Positions 36,585 through 44,120 of a stretch of DNA of 64,000 nt are shown here, in pieces. Within the stretch, counting starts at the first letter, position 1; each line of letters begins with the position of its first letter. The DNA lies in contig NZ_QZWF01000002.1 of NCBI RefSeq assembly GCF_004187715.1, positions 992,001 to 1,056,000 on the forward strand, in the 5' to 3' direction. The notes below the pieces were generated by a model. It made no database searches and had not been told where the DNA came from. It saw nothing but the letters and a program-made list of their open reading frames with translations. A program made the translations under genes and the position numbers. The stretch comes from Streptomyces sp. F001. Lineage in GTDB: Bacteria > Actinomycetota > Actinomycetes > Streptomycetales > Streptomycetaceae.

Positions 36585-36742
36585 GCCTTGCGCCTCCGTT
36601 CAAGGCGCAAGGCGTCGGCGAGGAGCACGCACGCGGCAGCGTTGATCGAAATGCCCGCCCGGTGGGCGTATTCCTCGATCTGCCGCTTCAAATCCGGGGG
36701 TACGCGAAGGTTCAGCGACTCCCGGCGGTCACCTCTAGCCAC
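36581..36742 (-). CDS. 53-aa ribbon-helix-helix-like protein coupled to TnpB
   Basis: A small gene overlapping tnpB by 4 bp. GTG 36742 starts VARGDRRESLNLRVPPDLKR, followed by QIEEYAHRAGISINAAACVL and a basic tail ending RRRKA. A basic N-terminal strand with alternating residues (SLNLRVP) and two helices (DLKRQIEEYAHRAG, SINAAACVLLADAL) is the Arc/HicB ribbon-helix-helix pattern of small DNA-binding dimers. A GCTACC/GGTAGC palindrome lies just before it. It probably represses its own promoter and hence tnpB. It is not a known transposase component, and the function is inferred. Confidence 0.72.
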   Translation of the reverse strand: MARGDRRESLNLRVPPDLKRQIEEYAHRAGISINAAACVLLADALRLERRRKA

Positions 36743-36751
36743 AACCAAAAC

Positions 36752-36772
36752 GCTACCACTTTTGACGGTAGC
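36752..36772. promoter_or_regulatory. Operator-like palindrome before the RHH-tnpB pair
   Basis: GCTACC (36752-36757) and GGTAGC (36767-36772) are perfect inverted half-sites around an AT-rich 9-base centre (ACTTTTGAC), ending 10 bases before the 53-aa gene's start. This is a fitting site for an RHH dimer of dimers. Confidence 0.5.
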
Positions 36773-36793
36773 TCATATCCAAGACCAGACGCT

Positions 36794-36849
36794 GCGCTGC
36801 TCCGCAGCGCATGAGCGGATTCGATTCCCCCACCGGCTAAAGCCGGTGG
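36794..36849. repeat. Left-end hairpins of the IS605-type element
   Basis: GCGCTGC-TCC-GCAGCGC (36794-36810) and CCACCGGCT-AA-AGCCGGTGG (36830-36849) are two perfect hairpins. The outer one is of the kind recognised by Y1 transposases at IS200/IS605 ends. Confidence 0.75.
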
Positions 36850-36868
36850 TCCCCTCGAAAGGAATCTG

Positions 36869-37114
36869 ATGGAGGCCGCCGCTGCGCTCCTTGAAAGGGA
36901 CCTGGTTCGTGACGAACCCGAGATCGCCGAGCACCGGGCCCGCATCGCCGCGGCTCTGTCGTTGCGCCGGGTGCCCGTACCTGAACTCGTCGCCCGGCTG
37001 CGGGACGCAGTGACCAGCACCGAACCGGGCCACGTGGTGGTCACTGAGTCGGGCGATGAGTACGAGTCTCTCTTCGGGACGTTCCTGCCCACCGATAACC
37101 CGGGCTGGCGCTGA
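36869..37114 (+). pseudogene. Hypothetical protein, C-terminal part, after the IS605-type element
   Basis: This segment completes the gene begun at 34992: AAAALLERDLVRDEPEIAEH, RRVPVPELVARLRDAV, VTESGDEYESLFGTFLP and a stop at 37112-37114. An ATG at 36869 could start translation of this part alone, but there is an AAAGGA only 3 bases upstream in IS-derived DNA and the piece is probably not functional. Confidence 0.7.
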
Positions 37115-37262
37115 TCGACGACTGGGCTCGCGGTGTCGGGCATTTGCTCTGTCGGGGATCTTGCCGTGGTCGAGGTCAGCTGCTGACGGCTCGCCAGGAC
37201 TTCAATCGAGGGATCCCGTGCTGGTCCAGGTAGTGCTGGCAGGAACCAGTGGTTCATGGTGC

Positions 37263-38528
37263 TCATCGACGATAGGCGGTGGCGGCGACGGCGGGCAGGA
37301 GAGCGAGGGAGAGGATGCCGCCGGTGAGGGCGAGGGCGGGGTAGCTGGTGGCGGCGACCATGATGCCGGAGGCCATGCCGCCGGTGGCGCCGGCGATGGC
37401 GATGGAGACGTCGACCAGGCCCTGGGTCTTGGCACGGGTGGCGAGCGGCACAGTGTCCGTGATGATCGCGGTGCCGGAGACGAGGCCGAAGTTCCAGCCC
37501 AGCCCCAGTAGGGCCAGAGCGAGCGCGAGGAGGCCGACGGAGTCACCGGGTGCTGCGGCGGCGAGGATGCCCGCGGCAAGCAGGGTGATTCCGGAGGCCG
37601 CGGCGATCTTCATGCGGCCGTAGCGGTCGACGAGCCAGCCTGTCAGCGGTGAGGGCAGGTACATGGCACCGATGTGGATGGCGATGACGAGGCCGGAGGC
37701 GGCGGTGCCATGGCCGTGATCGTGTATGTGGACCGGCGTCATGGTCATGATCGCAACCATGACGAGCTGGGTGAGGACCATGACCAGCGCGCCGAGGACG
37801 ACGCCTCCGCGGCCGTCTGTCGTGTCAGCGGCGTCGGAGGCGGCCGGGTGCGTAGTGGCGTCGGCTTCCTTGGCCTGGGCGACGGTGCGGGCCAGGAGCA
37901 GCGGGTCGGGTCGCAGCCAGAGGGCGAGGACGAGGGCGGCCAGCGCGTAGGCGGCGCCGGAGAGTATGAAGGGACCGGCGAGGTTCGGTATGCCGAGGGT
38001 TTCGGCGAAGGTGCCGGTCGGCGCGGCGAGGTTGGGGCCGGCGACACCGCCGAGGGTGGTGGCGACCAGGACGGTGGAGACGGCGCGGGCCCGGTGGCCA
38101 GGTGGGGCAAGGTCGGCTCCGGCGTAGCGGGCCTGGAGGTTGGTTGCGGTGCCCGCGCCGTAGACGAACAGGGCGATGAACAGCAGGACTGGGTTGTCCA
38201 GGACAGCGGCGGTGATGACGCCGGCTGAGCCGATGGCGCCGGTGAGGTATCCGGTGGCAAGACCGGGGCGACGGCCTCGGGCCTGGGAGATGCGGCCGAC
38301 GGCGACGGCGGCCAGCGCGGACCCGGCAGTGAACAGAGCGCTGGGCAACCCGGCGAGGCTGGTCGAGCCGAGCATGTCCTGGGCGAGGAGGGCGCCGACG
38401 GTGACGCCTGCGGCGAGGCCCGCGCCGCTGAGGACCTGGGAGGCGACCAGGACGCGCAGGATACGGCGCTGTGCCTGTGCGGGGTCGGATATGTGGGCCG
38501 TCGTGCCGATGGGTGCAGTGCTGGTCAT
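37263..38528 (-). CDS. MFS transporter
   Basis: A 421-residue transporter with twelve predicted membrane segments in two blocks separated by a loop at about 205-240 (AQAKEADATTHPAASDAADT). The segment 2-3 loop carries GRISQARGRRPGL and the matching loop in the second half GWLVDRYGRMK, the MFS signature. Most like drug or metabolite exporters. ATG 38528 has GGAAGAG 5 bases upstream. It lies next to the amine oxidase and alcohol dehydrogenase genes, both on the same strand, and may export their product or substrate. The frame is open further upstream, but that part codes a fragment of a different protein. Confidence 0.88.
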   Translation of the reverse strand: MTSTAPIGTTAHISDPAQAQRRILRVLVASQVLSGAGLAAGVTVGALLAQDMLGSTSLAGLPSALFTAGSALAAVAVGRISQARGRRPGLATGYLTGAIGSAGVITAAVLDNPVLLFIALFVYGAGTATNLQARYAGADLAPPGHRARAVSTVLVATTLGGVAGPNLAAPTGTFAETLGIPNLAGPFILSGAAYALAALVLALWLRPDPLLLARTVAQAKEADATTHPAASDAADTTDGRGGVVLGALVMVLTQLVMVAIMTMTPVHIHDHGHGTAASGLVIAIHIGAMYLPSPLTGWLVDRYGRMKIAAASGITLLAAGILAAAAPGDSVGLLALALALLGLGWNFGLVSGTAIITDTVPLATRAKTQGLVDVSIAIAGATGGMASGIMVAATSYPALALTGGILSLALLPAVAATAYRR

Positions 38529-38531
38529 GTC

Positions 38532-38648
38532 TCTTCCGGAGGGTAGGTCAGCGATCAGGTCGTCGGCGTCTTCGAGGCCGACGGACAGGCGGATCATGCT
38601 GTCCTCGGTGCCGCGCCTGGCACGCTCGGCCGGGTCCGCTGCCCGCAC
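38532..38648 (-). pseudogene. C-terminal tail of a cystathionine gamma-synthase-type PLP enzyme
   Basis: About 38 codons directly before and in frame with the MFS gene read AADPAERARRGTEDSMIRLS then VGLEDADDLIADL. This is the conserved end of Cys/Met-metabolism PLP enzymes (MIRLSVGLEDxxDLIADL). The rest of that gene is missing, so the MFS gene and its promoter region were joined to the end of a lost metB-like gene. The original stop codon is gone. Confidence 0.7.
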
Positions 38649-38711
38649 CGGCCTCCTCGGCGCTGACAGCCGACGACGACTGGATCGAAGTGGTGTCCAC
38701 GGAGGGGAGCC

Positions 38712-39818
38712 TTATCTGCCGACGGTGGTGACGCTGATGCTGGGGTCGTTCGCGCCGGAGGGCGCCGCGAGGACGGCCAGCGCTGCGCCCTCGCCGGAGG
38801 CGAGGGCGCCTTCGATGTGTCCGGCGTGCTCGGTCGCCGTCTCGGTCGACGCCCAGTGCAGTCGGTCGTCGAGTGTCGGGCGCTGATAGAGGGGGTGGCC
38901 GAAGAGAGAGTAGTCGGCAAGGCGCTGGACGGTGGACGGGGAGGTCCACCGCTCTGCGCTCCAGTTCTGCACGTGCAGGACGTCGGGGGTGGCCGCGGCC
39001 GGGCCGAAGATCTGCGCAAGCTGGGCGGTGACGGCCTTGTCGAAGCCGGGGCGGACGGTGCGCGCGTGCGCGAATCCGAAGAGTGCGGCGGGTCGGCCGC
39101 CGGGTCCTGACATGTCGTGTATCTCCTGGAGCGGGCCGGTCCTGCTGAACGCCGCACCGGCCAGTCCCCTCTCCCGCCAGAAGGCGAAGGGGTATTGAGC
39201 GACGACCTTGGCGACTGCCCCCATCCAGACCGGCGTGGACCGGGCAAGGTGTACGAGGTCGGCGGGGAGCGCGTCGCCGAAGTCGATGCGCTCCAGCGCC
39301 AGGGCCGGTGGGACGGCCAGGATGACGTGCTCGGCGTGCAGGGTTCCGTCCGGGGTGTGCACGGCGAGACCGTCCCGGCCGTCCGGGTGGATGGCGGTGA
39401 CGGGCGTGTTCAGCCGCAGGGTGTCGGTGGGCAGCGCAGTCGCGAGGGCGGAGACGAGGCTCTGGGATCCGGTGGCGAAACGGCGGGAGGGGGCATCGAT
39501 CAGGTTGCCAGCAAGGCGGTGTGTGCCGGTGGTGTCCTGCAGGAGGGTGTCCCCGGCGAGATGCTGGTCGAAGGTCTTGATGCCGCTGCGTGCGGCCAGG
39601 TCGCGCACGCGCTCCTCTCCGTCCCAGAACCAGGTGGCTCCCAGGTCGAGGGCCCGGTCCAGGTTCGATGTGGAGGCCGACAACAGGCGTCCGCCGATGC
39701 GGTCGCGGGCCTCCAGGCAGACGGTGTCGCGGTCGGCGGCGTGCAGGGCAGTAGCGGCGGCCAGCCCGGAGGCACCGGCGCCGACCACTACCACGTCGTG
39801 GCTGTCCCGGTGGGACAT
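38712..39818 (-). CDS. Flavin-containing amine oxidase family protein
   Basis: A 368-residue FAD enzyme. The dinucleotide motif VVVVGAGASGLAAATALHAA is at the N-terminus, followed by CLEARDRIGGRLLS, and LDLGATWFWDGEERV as in monoamine oxidases. PAALFGFAHARTV and a C-terminal SGEGAALAVL FAD contact complete the fold. It probably oxidises an amine or amine-like substrate with oxygen, giving an aldehyde or imine that the neighbouring alcohol dehydrogenase could reduce. Start has AAAGGAAG 5 bases upstream. It is somewhat shorter than typical (about 430-450), mostly in the substrate domain. Confidence 0.86.
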   Translation of the reverse strand: MSHRDSHDVVVVGAGASGLAAATALHAADRDTVCLEARDRIGGRLLSASTSNLDRALDLGATWFWDGEERVRDLAARSGIKTFDQHLAGDTLLQDTTGTHRLAGNLIDAPSRRFATGSQSLVSALATALPTDTLRLNTPVTAIHPDGRDGLAVHTPDGTLHAEHVILAVPPALALERIDFGDALPADLVHLARSTPVWMGAVAKVVAQYPFAFWRERGLAGAAFSRTGPLQEIHDMSGPGGRPAALFGFAHARTVRPGFDKAVTAQLAQIFGPAAATPDVLHVQNWSAERWTSPSTVQRLADYSLFGHPLYQRPTLDDRLHWASTETATEHAGHIEGALASGEGAALAVLAAPSGANDPSISVTTVGR

Positions 39819-39932
39819 GTGGAGCTTCCTTTCTCTTCAGGCCGACTTCGCGTATGCCGAACCATCGGCATCAGGCAGGGAACCTGCCCGCACTGAGGCA
39901 GAGGCGCCGGGTCGACGGCCCGGAGGGCCTGG

Positions 39933-40961
39933 TCACTTGCTTCTGGCGGTGTGCAGAACGATGCGGAAGCGGGGAGCTCCGGAGCGCAGCCGGGTCACGG
40001 CCTCGCCGGCCTGCTCCAGCGGCATGCGCTCGATCATGGGCCGTACGCCGTTGGTGACAGCGAACCGCATCGCCTCCTCTGTCTCGCGCGGGCTGCCGGT
40101 CAGGTGTCCGGTGACGGTGTGGCCGTTCATGACGAGCCGGGCCGCCGGGACGGTCACGGATCCGGCGTCGACGCCGACGAGGGTGATCTGTCCGTGCACG
40201 TTCAACCCGGTGAGCAGCTCGTCCACGGGGGCGGTGGAGGAAGCGGTGTGGACGATGAGGTCGGCGCCGCCCAGTTCCTTCAGGACGGCTCCGGGCGCCT
40301 GGGCGTTGCTGTCGATGTAGTGGTGGGCGCCGAGGTCGCGGGCGAGCTTCTCGCGGTCGCCGCCCCGGGCGATGGCGATGGTCTCGTAACCGAGCTTCGC
40401 CGCGAACTGGACGGCGAGGTGCCCCAGCCCGCCGAGCCCGAACACGGCGACGCGACCGCCCGCGCGCGTGCCTGCCTTACGCACGGCGTTGAAGGTCGTC
40501 ACGCCCGCGCAGCCGAACGGGGCGGCGTCGAAGAGGTCGAGTCCGTCGGGGATGCGCGCGAGCGCGTCGGCGGGCACGGTGATGCTCTGGGCCCAGCCGC
40601 CCGGGTAGGACAGGCCGGGCACCTTGCGTTCGGGGCAGTGGACGACGTCGCCCGCCCGGCAGAACGCGCAGTGCCCGCAGCTGCCGCCGAACCAGCCGAC
40701 GGCCACGCGGTCTCCGACCGACCAGCCCTCGACCTGGTCGCCCACCTCGGCGATGACACCGGCGACCTCGTGCCCGGGAGTGACCGGGAAGGACGTACCG
40801 GAGCCGGTGGCCGCGGCTGTTGCGATGTCGGCGTTGCACACGCCGCTCGCCGTGACGGACACCCGGACCCACGTGCCCGTCGGCGATGCCGTCTCGGCCA
40901 TGGAGGGGTGAAGAGGGCCTCGGGGCTCGGTCACGACCATGGTCACGGCAGTGTCTGACAT
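39933..40961 (-). CDS. Zinc-dependent alcohol dehydrogenase
   Basis: A 342-residue medium-chain dehydrogenase. Catalytic zinc ligands are Cys in ASGVCNADI and His-Glu in PGHEVAG; the structural zinc site is CGHCAFCRAGDVVHC. The NAD(P) motif is VFGLGGLGHLAVQFA. The PGLSYPGGWAQS and AAPFGCAGVTTFNA segments are typical of the AdhP/YahK group that reduces aldehydes with NADPH or NADH. Its start is 124 bp from the divergent LysR gene, with a dyad between them. Likely LysR-controlled. Confidence 0.9.
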   Translation of the reverse strand: MSDTAVTMVVTEPRGPLHPSMAETASPTGTWVRVSVTASGVCNADIATAAATGSGTSFPVTPGHEVAGVIAEVGDQVEGWSVGDRVAVGWFGGSCGHCAFCRAGDVVHCPERKVPGLSYPGGWAQSITVPADALARIPDGLDLFDAAPFGCAGVTTFNAVRKAGTRAGGRVAVFGLGGLGHLAVQFAAKLGYETIAIARGGDREKLARDLGAHHYIDSNAQAPGAVLKELGGADLIVHTASSTAPVDELLTGLNVHGQITLVGVDAGSVTVPAARLVMNGHTVTGHLTGSPRETEEAMRFAVTNGVRPMIERMPLEQAGEAVTRLRSGAPRFRIVLHTARSK

Positions 40962-40988
40962 GGTGCCTCTTGCCTTCCGAACGACGAT

Positions 40989-41009
40989 GCATATAGCTGC
41001 TGGTTATGC
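40989..41009. promoter_or_regulatory. Putative LysR binding dyad in the ADH/LysR intergenic region
   Basis: GCATA (40989-40993) and TATGC (41005-41009) are inverted arms 11 bases apart in an AT-rich patch of the divergent promoter. A related ATATGCACTGCTTATA sequence lies at 41976-41991, just after the LysR gene and before the downstream genes. Confidence 0.5.
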
Positions 41010-41085
41010 TGAATGAGCAGGAGCCCCACCGTAGGCGGAGGTAAACCAGTCCGGTAGGGGACATCAGTGAATGGAGCGATAAGCC

Positions 41086-41973
41086 GTGGCTATGATCGAT
41101 CGCCTGAATCCCGAAGGACTCCGGTATGCGCAGGCAGTCGCCGAGACCAAGTCGTTCAGCGCCGCCGCACGGGCTTACGGCGTCACCCAGCCTGCCCTGT
41201 CCAACGGGATCGCCAAACTGGAGGAGCGCCTCGGCGACCGGCTGTTCGACCGGTCGCCGCGCGGTGTGACCCAGACGGCGTTCGGCGCGCGGATCCTGCC
41301 GTTGATCGAGCGCGCCCTGGTCGCGCTCGACGCCGTCGCGGCGGAGGCCAGGCGGTTGACCGAACCCGGCGAGCAGAAGATCCGCGTGGGCGTCTCGCCC
41401 CTGATCGGCGCCCACCTGGTCGCCCGCGCGTTCAGCATGGTGCGCGGCCTTCCCGTGCCCCGCGACCTCGTGCTGCGCGAGGCGAACATGCAGGACCTGC
41501 GCGAATGCCTGCTGGCCGGCCAGCTCGACATCATCCTGATCCCGGCCGTCGCCGCGATGCCGCGCTTCGAGCACCGGGTCATCGACGTCGAGCCGATCGT
41601 CGTCGTCACCCCCGATTCCGCAGCGGACGCTCCGCTCGAACTCGAAGAGGCCGGCAAGGAGCAGTTCATCCTCGTTCCGGACACCTGCGGCCTGACCACG
41701 TTCACCACACAGCTCTTCCAGGCGCACGAGATGCCTCTGTGCACCTATCCGGGAGAAGCCGCCAGCTACCAGGTCCTGGAGGACTGGACGAAGCTCGGCC
41801 TGGGCTCGGCCATGGTCCCCCGCTCCAAGCTCACCTCACCCGACGTCCCGCACCGGCCACTGATGAACGAGGGCCGCGAGGTACAGATCTCCTTCGAAGC
41901 GGTGTGGAGCGCCGACTCCCCGCTCGCTGTGGACCTTCTCCGACTGGCCGACGGGCTCGCCGCCGCCCGCTAG
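41086..41973 (+). CDS. LysR-family transcriptional regulator
   Basis: A 295-residue regulator. The N-terminal winged helix is YAQAVAETKSFSAAARAYGV, TQPALSNGIAKLEERLGDRL, FDRSPRGVTQT. The co-inducer domain (about 95-290) is of the OxyR-like subgroup, with Cys in VPDTCGLTTFT and again in MPLCTYPGEAA. A redox role is therefore possible. GTG 41086 starts shortly before MIDRLNPEGLRYAQ. It is divergent from the alcohol dehydrogenase and reads toward the ABM-DinB-SDR-AhpD genes. Confidence 0.9.
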   Translation: MAMIDRLNPEGLRYAQAVAETKSFSAAARAYGVTQPALSNGIAKLEERLGDRLFDRSPRGVTQTAFGARILPLIERALVALDAVAAEARRLTEPGEQKIRVGVSPLIGAHLVARAFSMVRGLPVPRDLVLREANMQDLRECLLAGQLDIILIPAVAAMPRFEHRVIDVEPIVVVTPDSAADAPLELEEAGKEQFILVPDTCGLTTFTTQLFQAHEMPLCTYPGEAASYQVLEDWTKLGLGSAMVPRSKLTSPDVPHRPLMNEGREVQISFEAVWSADSPLAVDLLRLADGLAAAR

Positions 41974-42103
41974 CCATATGCACTGCTTATACCCTGATTC
42001 AAAGGGATCCTCTACCGGACCTCGCATGGAGTGCCTAACTTGGCAGGCACGTTGCGGTACACACCGCTCCGCTCATTCCCTGCCGATCGAGCGAGGCATA
42101 ACC

Positions 42104-42385
42104 ATGGCATATCTTGAAATCACACTGCAGGTGGAGCCGGCCAACCGAATCGCGGCCGCCGGCGTGTACGAGAAGTACAAGCAGCCGTTCCTGGACACCG
42201 TCCCCGGCGCCATCAGCAAGCAGCTCCTCGTCCGCGACGAGGACGTCCAGGTCCTCCACGGCTTCCAGACCGTGGCCGACGCGAAGGCGTACCTGGCGAG
42301 CGACCTGTTCACCCGCGATGTGGTCGGTGGCCTGTCCCCGCTGTTGAAGGCGGCACCCGAGGTGCGCGTCTACGACACCGTCTGA
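42104..42385 (+). CDS. Small dimeric alpha/beta-barrel-like protein (ABM superfamily-like)
   Basis: A 93-residue protein: [60 protein letters not shown] and a final strand VRVYDTV. The strand-helix-strand-strand-helix-strand layout is that of antibiotic biosynthesis monooxygenase-like ferredoxin folds. Some are quinol oxygenases, others only binding proteins; catalytic residues are not evident. ATG 42104 has GCGAGG 8 bases upstream. It is followed 15 bp later by the DinB gene, probably in one transcript. Confidence 0.65.
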   Translation: MAYLEITLQVEPANRIAAAGVYEKYKQPFLDTVPGAISKQLLVRDEDVQVLHGFQTVADAKAYLASDLFTRDVVGGLSPLLKAAPEVRVYDTV

Positions 42386-42400
42386 TCCCCGGGTGGAGTC

Positions 42401-42934
42401 ATGGACGACCTCAAAGCGCTGCTACGCGAGTACGACCGTGCCCGCGCCTACACCGACGAGCTGTGGAGAGACCTCACGCCGGACGAGGTGACCTGGCGCC
42501 CGCACGGGAACTCCAGTGCCATCGGCTGGCATCTCGGCCACCAGGCCCACGTCGCCCACTTCATGATCCGCAACCTCACCGCGGCCGAGCCCAGCCCCGA
42601 CCCGGAACTGGACGCGCTCATGGACTCCGCGAATCCGGAGAAGTTCCGCGGCGCGCTGCCCACCGTCGAACGGCTCACCGCCTTCCGCGACACCGTCGCC
42701 GAACGCGTCCACGCCCGCATCGGCGACATCGCCGCCGGCAACGTCGGCGCCCCCACCCAACTGACCGTCGTCGCCACCCACCTGCTGACCGCACTGATCA
42801 ACCACGAGTACCAGCACGACCAGTGGATCAGCGAGGTCCGTACCGAAGACCTCGGCCACGCGCTCCCGCCCGACCCCGCCTCGGACCGGCTCAGCCGCGT
42901 CGACGGCTACCTCGTCCTCAACCCCTACGCCTGA
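42401..42934 (+). CDS. DinB-family protein
   Basis: A 177-residue four-helix-bundle protein. Metal-binding His residues are visible in [15 protein letters not shown] and [14 protein letters not shown], the DinB_2/maycothiol-transferase pattern. Many actinobacterial DinB proteins are bacillithiol- or mycothiol-dependent S-transferases that detoxify electrophiles. That would fit the surrounding oxidoreductases, but the activity here is inferred. Start ATG 42401 with GGTGGAG upstream. Same operon as its neighbours. Confidence 0.83.
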   Translation: MDDLKALLREYDRARAYTDELWRDLTPDEVTWRPHGNSSAIGWHLGHQAHVAHFMIRNLTAAEPSPDPELDALMDSANPEKFRGALPTVERLTAFRDTVAERVHARIGDIAAGNVGAPTQLTVVATHLLTALINHEYQHDQWISEVRTEDLGHALPPDPASDRLSRVDGYLVLNPYA

Positions 42935-42957
42935 CCAGCACGAAACAGGAGCACCAC

Positions 42958-43740
42958 ATGTCCAGCACCACCCTCGACTTCACCGGGCAGAAGGTCGTCG
43001 TCATCGGCGGCACCAGCGGCATGGGCTACGCCGTCGCCCGCCACGTCCTCGATGCCGGCGGCAGCGCCGTCGTCACCGGCCGCACCCAGGCGAGCGCCGA
43101 CGAGGCGGCAGCCGCCCTGTCCCCCCACGGCAAGGCCATCGGCCTGGCAGCCGACCTGGCCGACCCCGTGGCTGTCGACCGTCTGCGCGCCGTCCTCACC
43201 GAGGAGCACGCCGATGCCACCCTCCTCGTCAACGCGGCCGGCGTGTTCGCCCTGAAGTCCTTCCTGGAGCACACGTCCGAGGACTACGACCGCTACCAGG
43301 CCATCAACCGGGCCTTCTTCTTCCTCACCCAGACCGTCGCCGGCAACATGATCGCCCGCGGCACGAAGGGAGCCGTCGTCAACATCGGCTCCATGTGGGC
43401 GCACCAGGCCATCGCCGCCACGCCCTCGTCGGCGTACTCGATGGCCAAGGCCGCACTGCACTCCCTCACCCAGCACCTCGCGATGGAACTCGCCTCGCAC
43501 GGCATCCGCGTCAACGCGGTCGCCCCCGCCGTCGTGCGCACCCCCATCTACGAGGAGTTCATCCCCAAGGCGGACGTCGACTCCGCGCTCGACGGGTTCA
43601 ACACCTTCCACCCCCTCGGCCGCACCGGCACCTCCGACGACGTCGCCGCCACCGTCGCCTTCCTCCTGTCGAGCCAGACCGACTGGGTCACCGGCGCCGT
43701 CTGGGACATCGACGGCGGCGTCATGGCCGGACGCAACTGA
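42958..43740 (+). CDS. Short-chain dehydrogenase/reductase (SDR)
   Basis: A 260-residue classical SDR. Cofactor motif [18 protein letters not shown] near residue 15, [10 protein letters not shown], catalytic Ser in NIGSMWAH and Tyr-Lys in AYSMAKAAL. The C-terminal [14 protein letters not shown] is the usual end. ATG 42958 has AGGAG 8 bases upstream. 23 bp downstream of dinB, same strand, so part of the same transcript. It probably interconverts an alcohol and ketone with NAD(P)(H). Confidence 0.9.
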   Translation: MSSTTLDFTGQKVVVIGGTSGMGYAVARHVLDAGGSAVVTGRTQASADEAAAALSPHGKAIGLAADLADPVAVDRLRAVLTEEHADATLLVNAAGVFALKSFLEHTSEDYDRYQAINRAFFFLTQTVAGNMIARGTKGAVVNIGSMWAHQAIAATPSSAYSMAKAALHSLTQHLAMELASHGIRVNAVAPAVVRTPIYEEFIPKADVDSALDGFNTFHPLGRTGTSDDVAATVAFLLSSQTDWVTGAVWDIDGGVMAGRN

Positions 43741-43768
43741 CCTGCCTCACTACCACCTCATCCACAGC

Positions 43769-43790
43769 CCCCGGGCGGCGCCGCCCGGGG
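43769..43790. terminator. Perfect 22-nt G+C palindrome between the SDR and AhpD-like genes
   Basis: CCCCGGGCGGC is followed directly by its reverse complement GCCGCCCGGGG, all G/C, 28 bases after the SDR stop. It is a strong hairpin or terminator-like structure, without a U tract. The AhpD-like gene starts 38 bases later and may need read-through. Confidence 0.55.
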
Positions 43791-43827
43791 CAACACCCGC
43801 TCATTGACGGACATCACAGGAGCACAC

Positions 43828-44116
43828 GTGTCGTACCACGACCACAGCGACCACCAGTACGCCAAGAACCTCCGCGTCGGCGCTCCGACGGCATTCAAGG
43901 CGTTCCTGGCCTTCGACCAGGCCGCCCTCTCCGGCTCCGACAAGGTCATCCCTCGCAAGTACCCCGAGCTCATGGCCGTGGCCGTGGCACTGATCACCCA
44001 GTGCGCGTACTGCATCGAGGCGCACACCAAGGCCGCGCACGCCGCTGGCGCGACCCAGGAGGAACTGGCGGAGACCACCATGATCGCGGCCGCACTGCGC
44101 GCGGGCAGTCTGATTA
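43828..44116 (+). pseudogene. AhpD-like/carboxymuconolactone decarboxylase family gene, cut by IS701
   Basis: GTG 43828 (AGGAG 7 bases upstream) begins SYHDHSDHQYAKNLRVGAPT. The redox motif is QCAYCIEAHTKAAHAAGAT with CxxC and the downstream His, as in AhpD peroxidases. The conserved helix EELAETTMIAAALRAGS follows. At 44117-44120 the IS701 element begins, so the last part of the protein is replaced by IS codons (stop at 44172). Only ~10-20 residues seem lost. The continuing sequence reappears after the IS at 45544-45581, where a second IS sits. Confidence 0.8.
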
Positions 44117-44120
44117 CTAG

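Larger units (their letters stand above)
35331..36868 (-). mobile_element. IS200/IS605-type element (tnpB plus small RHH gene, no tnpA)
   Basis: The element carries tnpB and an upstream 53-aa gene, but no Y1 transposase tnpA. Right end: on the minus strand the sequence after the tnpB stop contains GAAGCCCGCGCGTTTACGC, a typical subterminal hairpin region, and ends GGAGTCAC at 35331. Left end: a perfect hairpin at 36830-36849 and another at 36794-36810. The host gene is cut cleanly. TGGAGGCC flanks both sides (35323-35330, 36871-36878); it may be a natural repeat in the host gene or a duplication. Confidence 0.8.

Noticed and set aside
34992..36869. A single long plus-strand frame running from the hypothetical gene through the tnpB region
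   Set aside because: Beyond 35330 it is antisense to tnpB; the true continuation of the hypothetical gene is after 36869.
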